Below, piece after piece: positions 1-11,640 of a stretch of DNA of 64,000 nt. This DNA comes from Adiantum capillus-veneris (lineage: Eukaryota > Streptophyta > Polypodiopsida > Polypodiales > Pteridaceae): assembly GCA_014529385.2 (NCBI GenBank), contig CM043944.1, forward strand, positions 178,986,740 through 179,050,739, written 5' to 3'. The first letter of the stretch is position 1; every line of letters begins with the position of its first letter. The notes below the pieces were generated by a model. It did not search any database, was not told where the DNA came from, and was given only the letters and a program-made list of their open reading frames with translations. Both the position numbers and the translations under genes were made by a program.

Positions 1-675
1 GGCCAAAATGACCATAACTCTGAAATTATGAAAAATTGACGGTAGAGAGCTCAAAAGCGATCCAAATTAAACAATTTGTGGATCAAAGACATCAACATAC
101 TCTCTAGAAGAAATCTTGAAAGTTTGGCCAGATTTTGTGGAGGAACATGGATCGCGATCCGTACCCTAGAGACCTTTTTTGTAGAAAACTCGTCAATGAG
201 AGTGAGCATCAATGAGATATTTCTCTGATTGTGTTTTCTTGAAATAAAAACCCAAAAATCACATCAAAATTGAATGATAGGGAAAAAATAGCAAAGCAAG
301 CATTCCAGACATAGAATTTGCGATTTTTTACTTCTTAGGATCCAAATTCAAAAAGGGGTGAGATTCGGTGCGTAGCAAAATTCATGAAAAATTGTTGTCA
401 AATATGGATCATGATCCATGTATTTTTGACATTTGGAAATGATATTTGTCAAGTATATCCTTGATAACTAGTGGAAAAATTTTGCCAAAAAGGACCATAG
501 CAAAAAATTACAAAAAGTTGACTAAACACCAAAACTAGGCCAGATAACCAAAAACCACAAGGCAAACTAAAAAGCTCACTTTTGACTAGGAAAAAGTTAT
601 CCAGATTAAAAAACAATTGGTAGAGTAGACTACTGACACTACTGGTAATCATCATGCCAAATTTGGAGTTTAGAT
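1..675. other. Non-coding AT-rich stretch with two palindromes
   Basis: No convincing coding region is seen. The stretch is AT-rich and contains two GGATC-centred palindromes, at 149-160 (GGATCGCGATCC) and 404-419 (ATGGATCATGATCCAT). These belong to a series that continues to 2114. Its wording (runs of TTTGACCAAAA and TTTGGATC type) resembles the 20.6-21.25 kb block, so both may derive from one repeat family. Confidence 0.5.
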
Positions 676-678
676 GTG

Positions 679-930
679 CAGTACAAGAGGTTGTGTGCAC
701 TTGGGACGTTTTTAGCGACGGAAATACATTGGGTTTTTATACTCCCCGCTGTCGCTAAGATCGTCGCTAATAGCGTCGATATGGAACGTCGCTATGAGCA
801 TCACTATAACCGTTGCTATATGCATTGCTATTGCCATCGCTATATAGCGAGCATATAGCGACGCTTACAAGCTACCTATAGCAACGTTGCAGAGCCTTAT
901 ATAGCGATGCTTATAGCGACACGCGAGAGT
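679..930. repeat. CACTA-like subterminal repeat block (TAGCGACG motifs)
   Basis: The block carries about ten direct and inverted copies of TAGCGACG and its complement CGTCGCTA within 220 bases. At its left edge is CAGTACAAGA (679-688), one base from CACTACAAGA, the usual start of plant CACTA (En/Spm) elements. Dense subterminal transposase-binding repeats just inside the terminus are a known feature of that superfamily. No matching right terminus was established; ATCTTGTAGA at 2149 is only a weak candidate. This may be a deleted or solo end. Confidence 0.45.
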
Positions 931-2535
931 AAAAAAGTTTGGTTTCAATGCCCTGCCACCCATTAACCATATGGAATGTTCCAATAATATAGTAAACCTA
1001 AATGAGTCCAAGATAAGCCTAGATTTACCTTTGAAAGAAAGTGCAAGCTTATGTATAGACCCAAAATAGTCATGACAATTGTACATATCATAAGTAAAAT
1101 CACTTGATTGTTAAGCTTTGCAAATGTATAGCTACAACACCATTGTCATTCTTGATAAAATATACATGGTTTTTCAATAGTTACAAAAAGATGTATACAC
1201 GTCATCTCATGATACATATGCTATGAAAAAAGAAAACTAATGCTATCTACCTACAGTGCAAAAAATTGTTCAAAGGAAAACCCTAAAACAAACCTAGAGA
1301 TTGACTTTTCTCTGACCTAACCAAGTCCAAATCACACAAAAACCATATAGCTAGCATCAAGAGACCAAGGGCAAGAGACCAAGGGCAAGCTATGAGTCAA
1401 GTTCCCTTACCATCTGATACAGAGGTACGTGGATCATGATCCATGTCCTTATGTCACAACTCATACCAAACTTGCACCATAGCTAGAGGACATCATAAGG
1501 AGTCTAGTGGTCTTTCCAAAAATGAATTTGGATATCAAAAACCATACCAAAACCCAAGAAATGTCAAGCATACTAACAAAGTGCAAGAACTGACCTAATG
1601 TTCAATTCAAAGGTCCATTTTCAAAAACATTGATACCATAGGACCTACTAGTCATGTTAATCTAATGGTACCAAGAAAAGTCAATTTGGGCTCTAAACAT
1701 GGATCACAATCCATGTACCCATGGTGACAACTTGACCTATATGTTTTGAGATTAGTAGTGCATTGACAAGAAAACATATTACCAAGCCTAGTTGTGAAAA
1801 AGTTCAAGCAAATTTGGGTCAAAAGGGACAAAATAGGTGACAGACTGAAACCCGCAGTATACCTTGTACTGGACATTTGACCTATCAAAACAAGTCCATA
1901 TCCAAAAATATTTGAGATTTAGCTGTGGACATAGAGTGCAACAAGCTGCCAAAAAGAGATCAACTCTAGATGTGGCTAAACATGGATCTCAATCCATGTA
2001 CCTCAACCTCAAAATTTGATGAGAATTGGTACAGAGCTTGCATATGACCTTATCTACACACTGTCAAAATTTGGAGTAAAAACATTGATAGGGGAACATG
2101 GATCATGATCCATGTGCATCAGCATAGTGGGGGTATTCGACTTGGTGATCTTGTAGACTTACTTGAGAACATCTCAAATCTCAAGTGTGAGCCCAAAATA
2201 CCATCTGGAGACCAAGATACAAGCCAAAGTTCCTGTGTTCTAGCCTTGAGACTTTCTAGAGTGCTATTTCAACTATGATTCACTAAAATTTCTCTAGCTT
2301 TTGATTGACAATTGTAAATTGACTCAAGTATAGCCATGAAGAAAACTTGCGGGCAATAGGACACACCTAGACCTGTAGGTTTCCTAAATCTAAATTTTTA
2401 GGGTACCCAGAACCAGTTTTTAGAGACAAAAAGAGTCACAAGTTTCTAACTCCTGAGAGACCTAATTAGGAGCAAAAAGAGATAAGCTGCACTAAGCCAA
2501 AGTGGGCATGGCAAGGAATATCTTGAGAGTTTTGA
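931..2535. other. Non-coding stretch with four GGATC palindromes
   Basis: No coding region is supported. Palindromes lie at 1430-1443, 1697-1714 (imperfect), 1980-1997 (imperfect) and 2097-2114 (perfect, 18 bp). They share the form CATGGATC-NN-GATCCATG with the copies at 149 and 404. Nothing else is recognisable. Confidence 0.5.
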
Positions 2536-3093
2536 GTGAGGCTTAACCATGAAAAATCATCCACCGATAGGGTTTTCTACTCCACTCAGAGACATGAAAA
2601 TCCAAGAAACATTGCAATGCTTTTGGGAGTGAGAATTGATGAATACCTAGAGGAGAGGCATCCTCTGATCAAGAAACCGAATGTGAGATTCATCGAAGCC
2701 AATGAATCCATGAGAGTTCTTGCGTATTACGCTCATGAGGGCTTGTATAGGTTCACAAAGAGGGATCCATATATCTTCTACATGTGTGTGGAACCCAATG
2801 TTGGATAGTTGACATTCCATAAGAACCTCTATGCATTAACGAATACAGATGCTCACATAGTGCAAGTTTTGATGGTAGATAAGTATGGACATGAGTATAT
2901 ACTTGTAGATCCAATTGAATTTGAATGATACACATATAAGGGTACTTTGATCTCTACTTACTTTCAGTCCAAAACAATGCCAGAGCATATATTAGAGAGG
3001 ATTCCACCAGGATCTCCTCCAAGACGAGAGTGGAGAGCGAGATTTGAGTTTTCCAGAGACCATGAGTTGGTTATATTGGTGATTCAACCAAAA
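2536..3093 (+). pseudogene. Unrecognised decayed ORF
   Basis: One reading frame of about 186 codons runs from 2536 to a TGA at 3094. It is interrupted by TAG at 2806-2808 and TGA near 2926. The text between the stops looks protein-like rather than random, with segments such as IDEYLEERHPLIKKP, AHIVQVLMVDKYGHEYILV and PPGSPPRREWRARFEFSRD. The first codon of the open part is GTG and no clear ATG start is seen, so the true 5' end is unknown. No family is recognised. It could be an accessory ORF of a retroelement or a host gene fragment. Confidence 0.4.
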
Positions 3094-3439
3094 TGATTAA
3101 GACCATATCAAGTGGCCCAATGTGTCAAGACAAGTACAATAGGTCAGGGGATCAATATACTCATGTCTCACTCTTTAAACAACTTTTGAGAGTTGAACAG
3201 GTTGCACAATTTCATACTTAGTATGAGGGATTCAGATTGACATTGGAAGGAATGACTTTGACGTGGTCCCAACCACTAAATAGAGATGATTTTCCCAACA
3301 TAGCACGACTCTTATAAGAGTCTGTAGAGGAGTTCTCAACAAAGTGAGCTATACAGCCCATGGCACAAAAGGCTAGATGCAACAATTTCATCACCAAAAT
3401 TGAGATCTTGACCTGTACATCTGTCATCCACAAATTCGA

Positions 3440-4763
3440 CTATAAGTCCAAGTATAGCAAGTGCAGATACAGGAAAAAAAATCTTCTTAGTCCCAGGTAC
3501 ATAAGTGCTTCAACAAGTGTAAAAGAACTGCCATTTGCAGTAATAAGCACAATCTTTCCAACTCCCTGAACAAGAAAAGAGGCATTTTTGGCAGAATTGA
3601 TTGAATTTGCATGAGGGACAGAGGTGAACAATTCAGGATGTGAGGTAATGGGCTTTGTACCACCACTATTGAAATACCACGCATGTGAATCTGCAACAAT
3701 TGACATGCATGCATCATGGAGAACAGGATTGTAAGTGCACTCTGCACTAAAAGCCCATTTTGCATCAACATCAACATCACAATCTCCTTTCACAAAAGAC
3801 TCAACAATGGTTGCATTTGCAGTGGAACCAACCTCTTTCTTCACAGCCTCTTTGGCCTTCAACTTAGGACACTGCTTGATCAAGTGATCATTAGCTTTAC
3901 AATAATGGGAACACATCTTCTTTTTGCCCTTATCACCATAATTTCCAGACAAAGTGTTGCCAGCAAAAGCATTGGGAAAAAAAGTTTTTCCACTCGCAGC
4001 AGAACCATAAAAAGTGGCTTCATTTCTACTACCACCCTTTCTTTGAGAAGAAATAAAAGCGTGCTCAACTGCATGCTATTTAGTTGTGTTTTTTTTGGAA
4101 AGTGACTCTTGCAACAGCAATGTGCACAATGCATCAAACTTGAAAACTTCAGGATTTCCTTGGGTCATAAGTTACCAAAGTTTGGTAAGAATATGGCAAG
4201 GCATCAGGAACAATCTAGATTTTTGCACAAGGGAACTGTCTGAAATGACTCCACCTGCAGAATTAAGTTGCTCATTGATATCCTTAACACTAGTGTACAT
4301 ATCATCTTCCTCATGCATAATCTTTGATTCCATCTCTTTATGCAACAAAGCAGATTTTGCCTCATTGCGGCTTGTATAAAGACCAACCAGAATATCAGAA
4401 GGTTGTTTTGCAGATTTTGTTGAACGAATGTGAGGAGTAATTGTGCACTTTAGAGACAACACAATCAACACATGAGCATGCACATCCTTTACAATTCAAC
4501 AAGCTTGTTTTGAAGTAGGTAAAACAACTCTAACAGCATTCTTGCAGCGAGACCTGCAGCATCCTCAATATCGCCTACATCCTCAGAACCAAGACGTACA
4601 TCAATTTCCTCCACAATATTTCAGATGCCCTTTGACACAAGAACATGTTGCATCATGTAAGTCCACATAGGGTAATTGTCCCCATCCAACCTGTCCTCAG
4701 CCCTAAACCCTAGACCCTAAACCCTAAACATCTTGAACACATCTATGTTGTTGTCAGCCATGG
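3440..4763 (-). pseudogene. Ty1/copia gag-protease relic
   Basis: Reading leftwards from an ATG at 4763, the translation contains a copia-type gag start (LDGDNYPMWTYMMQ), a middle part with SRNEAKSALLHKEM and a zinc knuckle-like CSHYCKANDHLIKQC near 3880-3925. A protease start follows (AWYFNSGGTKPITSHPELF), matching the copia W-x-x-DSG pattern. The catalytic Asp is Asn here (NSG) and the first knuckle Cys is shifted, giving CX3CX4HX4C. Stops and frame changes occur at about 4480, 4170 and 3950. No integrase or reverse transcriptase follows to the left, so the copy is also truncated. A telomere-like tract sits near its start codon. Confidence 0.7.
4701..4729. repeat. Interstitial telomere-like tract (CCCTAAA)4
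   Basis: Four CCCTAAA-type heptamers occur in a row (one is CCCTAGA) over 29 bases. This is the plant telomere unit TTTAGGG read on the minus strand. The tract lies about ten codons into the decayed copia gag and adds a stop to that frame. Confidence 0.75.
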
Positions 4764-5130
4764 ACAGTGTCTACACCTGATGTGAAAATTGCCCAAAATG
4801 AAGAGAAACATGTGATATATAGCACAACTCACAATAGACTATTTAGGACCTGTTATACAAAAAACGACACTGACAAAAATTCTACACTAAGTGACAAAAT
4901 TGCACGTGCAGACTTGCGAGTCTTACCATAGCCCGAGCGAGATTTCTCGAGCGAACTAAAACCCGTGTGAATATCTAAATGGAATCTACCCATGTTGAGG
5001 TATATATGCTATGAATGTTTTGCTTACATTTTATTCCATGTCTTGAACATGATTCAAGATTTGTAGAGAGGGTATGAATAAGAGCCATCAAAAGTTTCCC
5101 AAGGTTGCGTATGCAAGATGGATGATGTCT
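4764..5130. other. Spacer between two copia relics
   Basis: This would hold the leader and 5' LTR of the minus-strand copia relic. No clear primer-binding site or LTR end was identified. No coding region is seen. Confidence 0.3.
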
Positions 5131-5340
5131 TGAACATTATCATCTATGCAAAGCCCAATGAGGCACAATAGTGGAATTCAAGTGCTATATATTAAAGAGA
5201 AAACTAAAGAAGATAAGGTTATTAACCCATAAAATGATCCTATGCCACCGTGAATGTACAAAGATCTATCAAAAAGTGCTTGAGTCATTCTCTCATTAAT
5301 CAAGATCCAAGCCAAATGGTGCACACCCATTGTAAAGTCA
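5131..5340 (+). pseudogene. Ty1/copia RNase H C-terminal relic
   Basis: Short frame-shifted segments resemble the end of copia pol. AKPNEAHNSGIQ matches the part around the AKNP-x-x-HxRTKHI motif, IKEKTKEDKVI matches the following REK segment, and LSHSLINQD matches the last conserved stretch after the ADIFTK motif. The order and spacing fit the C-terminus of copia RNase H on the plus strand. The polypurine tract and LTR at 5731-6419 follow downstream, which supports the reading. There are several stops; no intact pol remains in the window. Confidence 0.5.
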
Positions 5341-5730
5341 ACCATTATAGCAATGAAGTCCCCACAAATAGCCATGCATCAAGAATTATGCAAATATATA
5401 AAATGCAAAGAATTAGAGTCTCCACAAGTTAGATGAAAGAAAATCTCTTCCTAGCAATAACTATGCGAGAAGTTATTATTGTAATGAAGCAAAATAGAAT
5501 CAGATTATGGCATAGCAAGCGCATAACATGTCAATGAAATCTATGGAAAAGGTACCTACACCTCATTAGGCATCAACCAGGAGAAATGTTGAAAAAAAAA
5601 GGGGGGCTAGGATCTATCTCTAGAAAACCATTAAAATTTTAAACGTTTTAGTATAACTACCATCAAATGCTTCCAATTTTACCTATGAACTGGAAGAATT
5701 ATTATGTGTGTGTCTTTATTTTCTTTCGTT

Positions 5731-5741
5731 TAGGGAGAATA
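5731..5741 (+). other. Polypurine tract of copia element
   Basis: TAGGGAGAATA lies directly before a TGTAGACACC LTR start and about 400 bases after the RNase H relic, as expected for plus-strand priming. Confidence 0.4.
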
Positions 5742-6278
5742 TGTAGACACCTTATGCAAGCCGGAGGTAATTTATTCGAGAGTTGTCCACACTTTGGTAT
5801 ACCATAGGGTGATGTGATTAAGAGTAATTCTTTGGGCATGTGATTTGTAGTAATTCTCCAAATGACGCGTGATGAGTAATAATTCTCCATAGTAAATACC
5901 ACATGGGGTTGCAACTCATGCAATTTCCAAAATACTCAATAACATGATTCTAGTAACTGACAATCATGAGTTGTAGGCTCAGTAGAGAGAGGATATTGAT
6001 GATAGTACTTACAAGAGAGAGGATGATGATGAATGGAGCTAGTGGACCCCAAGGATGGCTTGCTCCCTTGCATCATTATTTGCATGTTGTGGCCACTTAT
6101 CACTGAAACGGGGTTGTCCGCCCCTCCCATGTTGGAATAAATAAATCCATCCTCATGTCTCGTGATACCAAAAGGCATGAGCACCCCTTCAAATCACGCC
6201 TTCTCATATTCTATTTAAAGCACCCCTAAGTACCCAAATCAAATCAATACAGACCCATCTACCAACTAACTCTGAGCA

Positions 6279-6310
<32 letters not shown>

Positions 6311-6419
6311 CCCTCTATGTTCTTTCCTATTTGATATCTCTGTGTATGTGTGTATGACAACCTAATTCTTATTCTATGTGTTTGTGTAGTGAGAGGCCAC
6401 CCATCCTTTCACTTCCACA
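5742..6419 (+). repeat. Copia-type LTR (TG...CA, about 678 bp)
   Basis: The segment starts TGTAGACACC just after a polypurine tract and ends TTCCACA just before TGGTATCA. A TATA-like TATTTAAAG lies at 6214-6222, about 200 bases before the 3' end, as in an LTR promoter. A (TC)n tract follows at 6286-6310. Only one copy is visible in the window, so the borders rest on TG/CA ends and on the adjacent priming sites, not on an LTR-LTR comparison. Confidence 0.5.
6286..6310. repeat. (TC)n microsatellite
   Basis: Uninterrupted TC dinucleotides inside the R-U5 part of the proposed copia LTR. Confidence 0.9.
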
Positions 6420-6427
6420 TGGTATCA
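6420..6427 (+). other. Primer-binding-like site (TGGTATCA)
   Basis: Eight bases match the start of the initiator-Met tRNA primer site TGGTATCAGAGC directly after the LTR end. The remaining bases diverge (TTTG). The site implies that internal retroelement sequence once continued to the right. Confidence 0.35.
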
Positions 6428-7391
6428 TTTGTAGGGTGTAACGCCCCTACTGTCTTGTTACCCTGGAGTAGGTTGTGATGGAATTGATGAAGAAGCAACC
6501 TACATTAGCAAGAAATTTCTTGCAAGCCTTGGCGAATGTCCCTCTCTCACTATATCAGGCCCCTAAAAAGTATAAGGAGTCATGTGTGTAGATGTAAACT
6601 GAATTTTCAAAGCCCTGCAAGCCCCTCGTGATACTCCCTTCAACGATGATGTGGTTGCCCCTATCCAAACACCCAGCAAGGCTTCATTCTTCTTGCTCAA
6701 GCCTTTACCCTTTGCCTTGCGGATGCTCCTGTTGCTCAGGAAAAGGTGCACACAATGATATATTTTCCAAACGACACGGCCGAATGTGAATGCACATGAA
6801 GCCACTTTTTCTATTGTTAACCAACTAAGAAACATTCCTTATGTGGGTGCACCTTTTTACTACACCAATGGCTTCAAACCTGACCTGACCATGGAACATG
6901 TGCCTTGTGAGGTAGGCCATGTGCCTCCATGGACATTCTTGCTTCTTTAATTGGCAGCACAGTGGTCTTGCCTCTTCCAAATGTTGTAGTGATTATCCAA
7001 AAAATCTTGAGGATGGCAAACTTATGGTTAACCATTTGTCCCTCGAATTGGAATCGATCCTATCCATGATGTCCTCGTGGTGTTTCTCTCTCTAAATTAA
7101 GCAATATTTTAAGAAGATTATGATGCCCACTCAGATGCCAGCCAAAATGATGTTGATGCTTTTATTGAATAATTTCTTGTTGTACTTGTGGAACCCCTTA
7201 GTCGGCATCTAATTGTTGATGAAACGAGACCTATTCTTGCTCGCAAAGAGGAAGTTGCCATTGTTTTGGGAGGTTCTACGTTTATTCATTTCTTCATGAG
7301 ATGCCTTGGATTAACATTCTCTCCTTCCAAGAAGTACTTTCTTATCCTCCACATCCTACCATTTAAAAATGATAGCAACGCCTCTACGTGT

Positions 7392-7445
<54 letters not shown>

Positions 7446-7590
7446 ATTTGAAATCCTTTGCTGCATAAACAATTTTTTTGCAAGATAAATAATCACAAGT
7501 GTAATAAACCAAAATAAATACAGAAAAACACTTTAATATCATAGATCAATATTCTAGTTGAGTGAAAGATGCATACCAAACCAGCTGTAA
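6428..7590. other. Possible copia 5' internal relic; no intact gene
   Basis: Fragments such as ELMKKQPTLARNFLQALANVP (from 6479) and TMEHVPCEVGHVPPWTF (near 6890) look protein-like but are short and broken, and no family is assigned. A (CT)n tract at 7395-7444 gives long Ser-Leu or Arg-Glu translations that are not genes. Confidence 0.3.
7395..7444. repeat. (CT)n microsatellite
   Basis: About 25 uninterrupted CT units. Confidence 0.95.
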
Positions 7591-10500
7591 TTAAATGGAG
7601 GGAGAAACCCTCCTTGGTTGTCCAAGAATAAAAGCGATGTCCAATCGTGAGAGGGTTGGCTGATGAATAATCATGTGCTCCTTAGGTTCAAGTCTGAGCA
7701 CTTTTGTGTACACATAGTACATATGTTTGCATGCCAAAAAGGATTTGTTGGTATTCTCTCGCTTTTGAAAATCCGGACACGTGCATGTTGGACTCTGTTT
7801 TATATGAATCTCATAACTATTTTCAGTGAGAACTCGGAAAATTACATGCTCTTGAGACCTTTTCACTTCATCCAAAAATATAATTGTCATACTATTACAT
7901 GCTTCCAATTTCTTCATGGCCTCTTTAGAGATTCCATGCCTCCACTTTTTCTTCCTCGAGCTGCCACCACCTTCTTTGCAGTCACCAGCAAGAGATTGTG
8001 GATTTACCATTGAATTCTCTGTCCGAAATCCACTCAGATGCAGCGTGGCAAGTTCCTCTGTGGAGATATCTGTCCCTCTTGCTACTGGCCAAACATTTGG
8101 AGGAGGAGGTAAATCTTTGACTTATCTTTTGATTGATTGAGTATGCAAAATATCATGATTACAAAACCATAACCATTGCTCAATTGCTTTACCCTTGAAC
8201 ATTCTTTCGGACCATATACATGGAGCAACAAGACCAATTGAGCTATGCAAGATATTGTCACAATTTTTTCTCCCTACTATTCCAAAACATTTTCTTTGAC
8301 TTTGAATGGGCATTCTCCTGAGCGTCCACTGAGTGCGTGGCACATCACTCTCAAACACATTGTTTCTTTGAGATCACAAAGGTGTGGTTGTTTCTTTTTG
8401 AGATCCAATATCATCATCACTAAATTAACATTGAGAATTTGTGCCCGCTCCCACGGACTTAGACCACCCTATGAAATTCAAAGAAACATGAATTAAAATT
8501 TATAAATTTCATGTATGAAAAGCTTATAAATTTTTCTAAAAATATAGATTGTCATAAAGGTACTTACATCTGTTCCAATTCCTCCCCAGTGTGAAATTTG
8601 TTGCTCCCACCATTTAAACCATCTGCTCACTCTTGTGATGCTCTCTGTAGATAGATGCTGTCTCCACCATTTTTGAATTGAAAGTGCCTTTTGAGATGCA
8701 AGCACAATGGTCTTACAAGCTCTCCATTCCTCACACATATCAATGTGTTGATTTGTTAGATGTTGAGGTATCCACTTTTTAGCATATTTTTGGAGACTCT
8801 GCTCCCAATGAAATAGGCATGACCATTCACGCCCCTCCATGATATTATCTGGCCCACCATTGAAGACTGTTCGAATAGCATTCCAATTTGCACCAGCTTC
8901 ATCAGACATAAAACCTGCAAAGTCAGTTGCACCATGTCCGTACTTTTCCATTGTTGAATTAAGGTTCTCCCAAAAAATAAATTAAGTCTTTGCATCCTCC
9001 TCTTTAGTTTCACATATAGCAATTATTTGTAGTGATCGTATGCTGCAAGATATTCAACATAAACATTTTCACACATCTTCTTTTATTTAATGATAAAAAA
9101 ATATGATATTTTTAAATACTTAAAGATTACCTTGGATCATAAACTGAGCATGACATTGTTGCCCATCCATCTAATCTATGGGTAAAATCAAAATGTACCC
9201 ACGCATTTCTCAAGTCACGAGTTTCAGCTCTTTTCATCCAATTTACTAGATCAATCCCAGAACCTGGTCCTTTAGTGGACATTTTAAATAGGAAGCACTT
9301 GTCATCCTCTTCACCCTGTCCAGGAAATCTACTCCCATGAAAAAAAGGAAACATGCATTTTTTTTGAAGCAATAAAATATTATCATATCCATCCCCAATA
9401 ACAACACCTTGACTCTTCCTCTCCTTTGAAACAATTGAAGAAAACATACATGATGCATCACAAGAAAGCTGAATTTATAATAGTTAAAAAATTAACAAAT
9501 TCAAGGAACAAAATTGAGTTTCTCTTACCCTTTGGTTTCAACCAGTGGCATCATTTCTTCCAAAAAAATCATTGAATTGTACATTGGATGTAACTTCAGC
9601 TTCCTCACCAATCAAGGAGTGAAGCAGAAGTTGTTGAGCCACCAACATTTGAATTTTTCTTGGGCCACCCTTTTCTATTTTTAGTACTGCACCTACCAGT
9701 TTTCGCACTCTTGAAATAGCAGCCCTAGACGTTCCTACCTTAACATTATGACAATGTTTACCAACATGTATTGCTAGTCCCGACATTGTACCATCTCTAG
9801 CAAAACATAATAGATTTTGCAGGGACAAGCAGCAACACAAGTAACAACCTTTTGACAATAATGACAAGTTATTGTTGTATTCTCTTCCATTGCAAGGTAG
9901 TCCTTTTTGACCTGTCTGTCCAAATATCCATGAAAATCTCTACTATTAAATTCTTGTTCCTTAATATAATGAGGACACGTTGAATAATTGCACTGCATGC
10001 ATCCCAAACAGTGGCTTAGACGAATTGTGCATTCTATTGCCATGGTTGTCACAGATGGGCGAGTCCACAAGTGACCATCAAAGTATTGTTCCATCCCTGT
10101 CATTCGTTTTGTTTTATCTCGAGTTGCAGGTAACTCAAAACAGAAATTTCCATCATAATGTTTTGGAAGTTCAACAACTTGCAAAGGAGCTCCACATAAT
10201 GTTAACAGATCATTTAACTTTTTTGCCCCTGGATTTGGTTGAATCCAAATGACGATTGACTGAGTTTTGAGCTGTCCTATATCGTCACCACTACTTTCAA
10301 GATGCACAATGCTTAAAACATCTTCAGATATCTCTTTGTCATTTCCTTTCTCATTGTCAGATACCTGTATAAATGTGTCTGAATGAAGAATCTCAAACAA
10401 GCTCGAAAAAGATCCATCTATTAAGAAATGCTGATGACCTTCGATATCCCACTGTGGTTGCAGTAAGACTTTTGTTAGGCCACAATCACTTTCAATAAGA

Positions 10501-10649
10501 GCAGATAGTGACTGAAAATGGCAAGATGGAGGCAGCAAACTCTGCAAATAGTAAGCACTAAGCAACAATGAGTTTCCCTTCAACTGAATGTCGCGGTTGA
10601 CTATCTGACCACCAACCTTCCAAGTTATTGTTACTTTCATGTTGGACAT
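7591..10649 (-). pseudogene. MULE-like transposase gene with GCM/WRKY-like and SWIM zinc fingers, decayed
   Basis: Exon 1 starts at ATG 10649 (MSNMKVTITWKVGG). It reaches a Cys/His-rich block (HLWTRPS..., CLGCMQCNYSTCPHY, CHYC, ACPCKIYYV) that resembles the GCM1/WRKY-type DNA-binding fingers known from some Mutator-like transposases. Next come MULE core segments: VHFDFTHRLDGWAT (first Asp, near 9170), FAGFMSDEAGANWNAIR (second Asp, near 8900) and LFHWEQSLQKY. A SWIM finger (CTCPDF...CKHMYY) ends the gene near 7700. Plausible GT donors lie at about 9530, 9131 and 8568. Lesions: a one-base frame change near 9800 and an in-frame TAA at 8982-8984. Terminal inverted repeats were not found. The transposase call is fairly sure; the GCM assignment is inference. 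Confidence 0.65.
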
Positions 10650-10680
10650 ATTCTCTCAAGCAAAAGATTACAGGGTGGAA

Positions 10681-10780
10681 ATGCGAGAAAACTGTGGTGG
10701 ATTAAGTGAAGGTTAATGAAACTAGTGAAAGTTAATGAAAGATGTGAAGGTTAATGAAAGTGAAAGATTGGTAGGTAGAC
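10681..10780. repeat. Short direct repeats (GTGAAGGTTAATGAAA)
   Basis: Three imperfect copies of a GTGAARGTTAATGAAA unit occur just upstream of the MULE-like gene start. A related AAAGTGGAGTGAAG motif recurs at 11430-11560. Confidence 0.5.
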
Positions 10781-10790
10781 GAAAAGACAG

Positions 10791-10878
10791 TTGCATAAGA
10801 TCTTGTGACGGCTCAAAGAATAATGAAAATCATCTTGCATAAGATCTTGTGACGGCTCAAAGAATAATGAAAATCATA
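10791..10878. repeat. 44-bp tandem duplication
   Basis: The unit starting TTGCATAAGATCTTGTGACG occurs twice, at 10791 and 10835, nearly identical. Confidence 0.85.
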
Positions 10879-11276
10879 TATATGCTTCCATCTTGCCATT
10901 TTATATATATGTGTGTGAGTGTTTTTGGTAGTGTGTATATATAATTTTTTTAGTTAAGTTATATACATTACTGTGTGTGTGTATAAATGATTTTGTGGGG
11001 GTGTGTAAACAACATAGCATTTTTTTAAGTTAAGATATATATAATTACCTCTAGAGAGTGTATGTATGTATGACTGTGCACATAGTTTTTCCATCTTGTG
11101 TGTGCGTGTGTGTGTGTATATAACTTAACTTTAAGAATGCTACGTTTTTTATACACACAAACACATACAATCATTTTTTTCAATATATGGCTCTGTGTGT
11201 GTGTGTAAAAAACGTAGTATTTTTTTAGTAAAATTATATATATGAATCCATTTTGTGTATATCTTAGTGTGTGTAT

Positions 11277-11284
<8 letters not shown>

Positions 11285-11351
<67 letters not shown>
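11285..11351. repeat. (AT)n microsatellite
   Basis: More than 30 AT units. The flanking 10.9-11.4 kb is a T/G-rich, low-complexity stretch with no gene. Confidence 0.95.
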
Positions 11352-11354
<3 letters not shown>

Positions 11355-11640
11355 GAATGTGTGTGTGAGAGTGTTTATACCACAATATCATTTTTTGTAA
11401 TATATGGTGTGTGTGAGAAAAGTAGTAGTTGAGATGAAAGTGGAGTGAAGTTTAAATGGAGTTTTAATTGAGATTAAAGTGGAGTGAAGTGAAAGTGGAG
11501 TTTTTCTGTGAAGAAGGAGATGAAAGTGGAGTGAAAAGAAAGTGGAGTTTTGCTATGAAGAATAAGGAGTAAAAGAAGACAAGGTACTATGTGTGTGTGT
11601 GTGTGTAGATTTTCTACTCACGTGTGTGTCTGTGTGTGAG

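Noticed and set aside
2147-2156. ATCTTGTAGA as right end of a CACTA element starting at 679
   Set aside because: Only a partial match to TCTTGTAGTG, no subterminal repeats next to it and no target duplication.
5702-6184. Minus-strand ORFs of 73 and 82 codons
   Set aside because: Antisense to the proposed copia LTR; no support.
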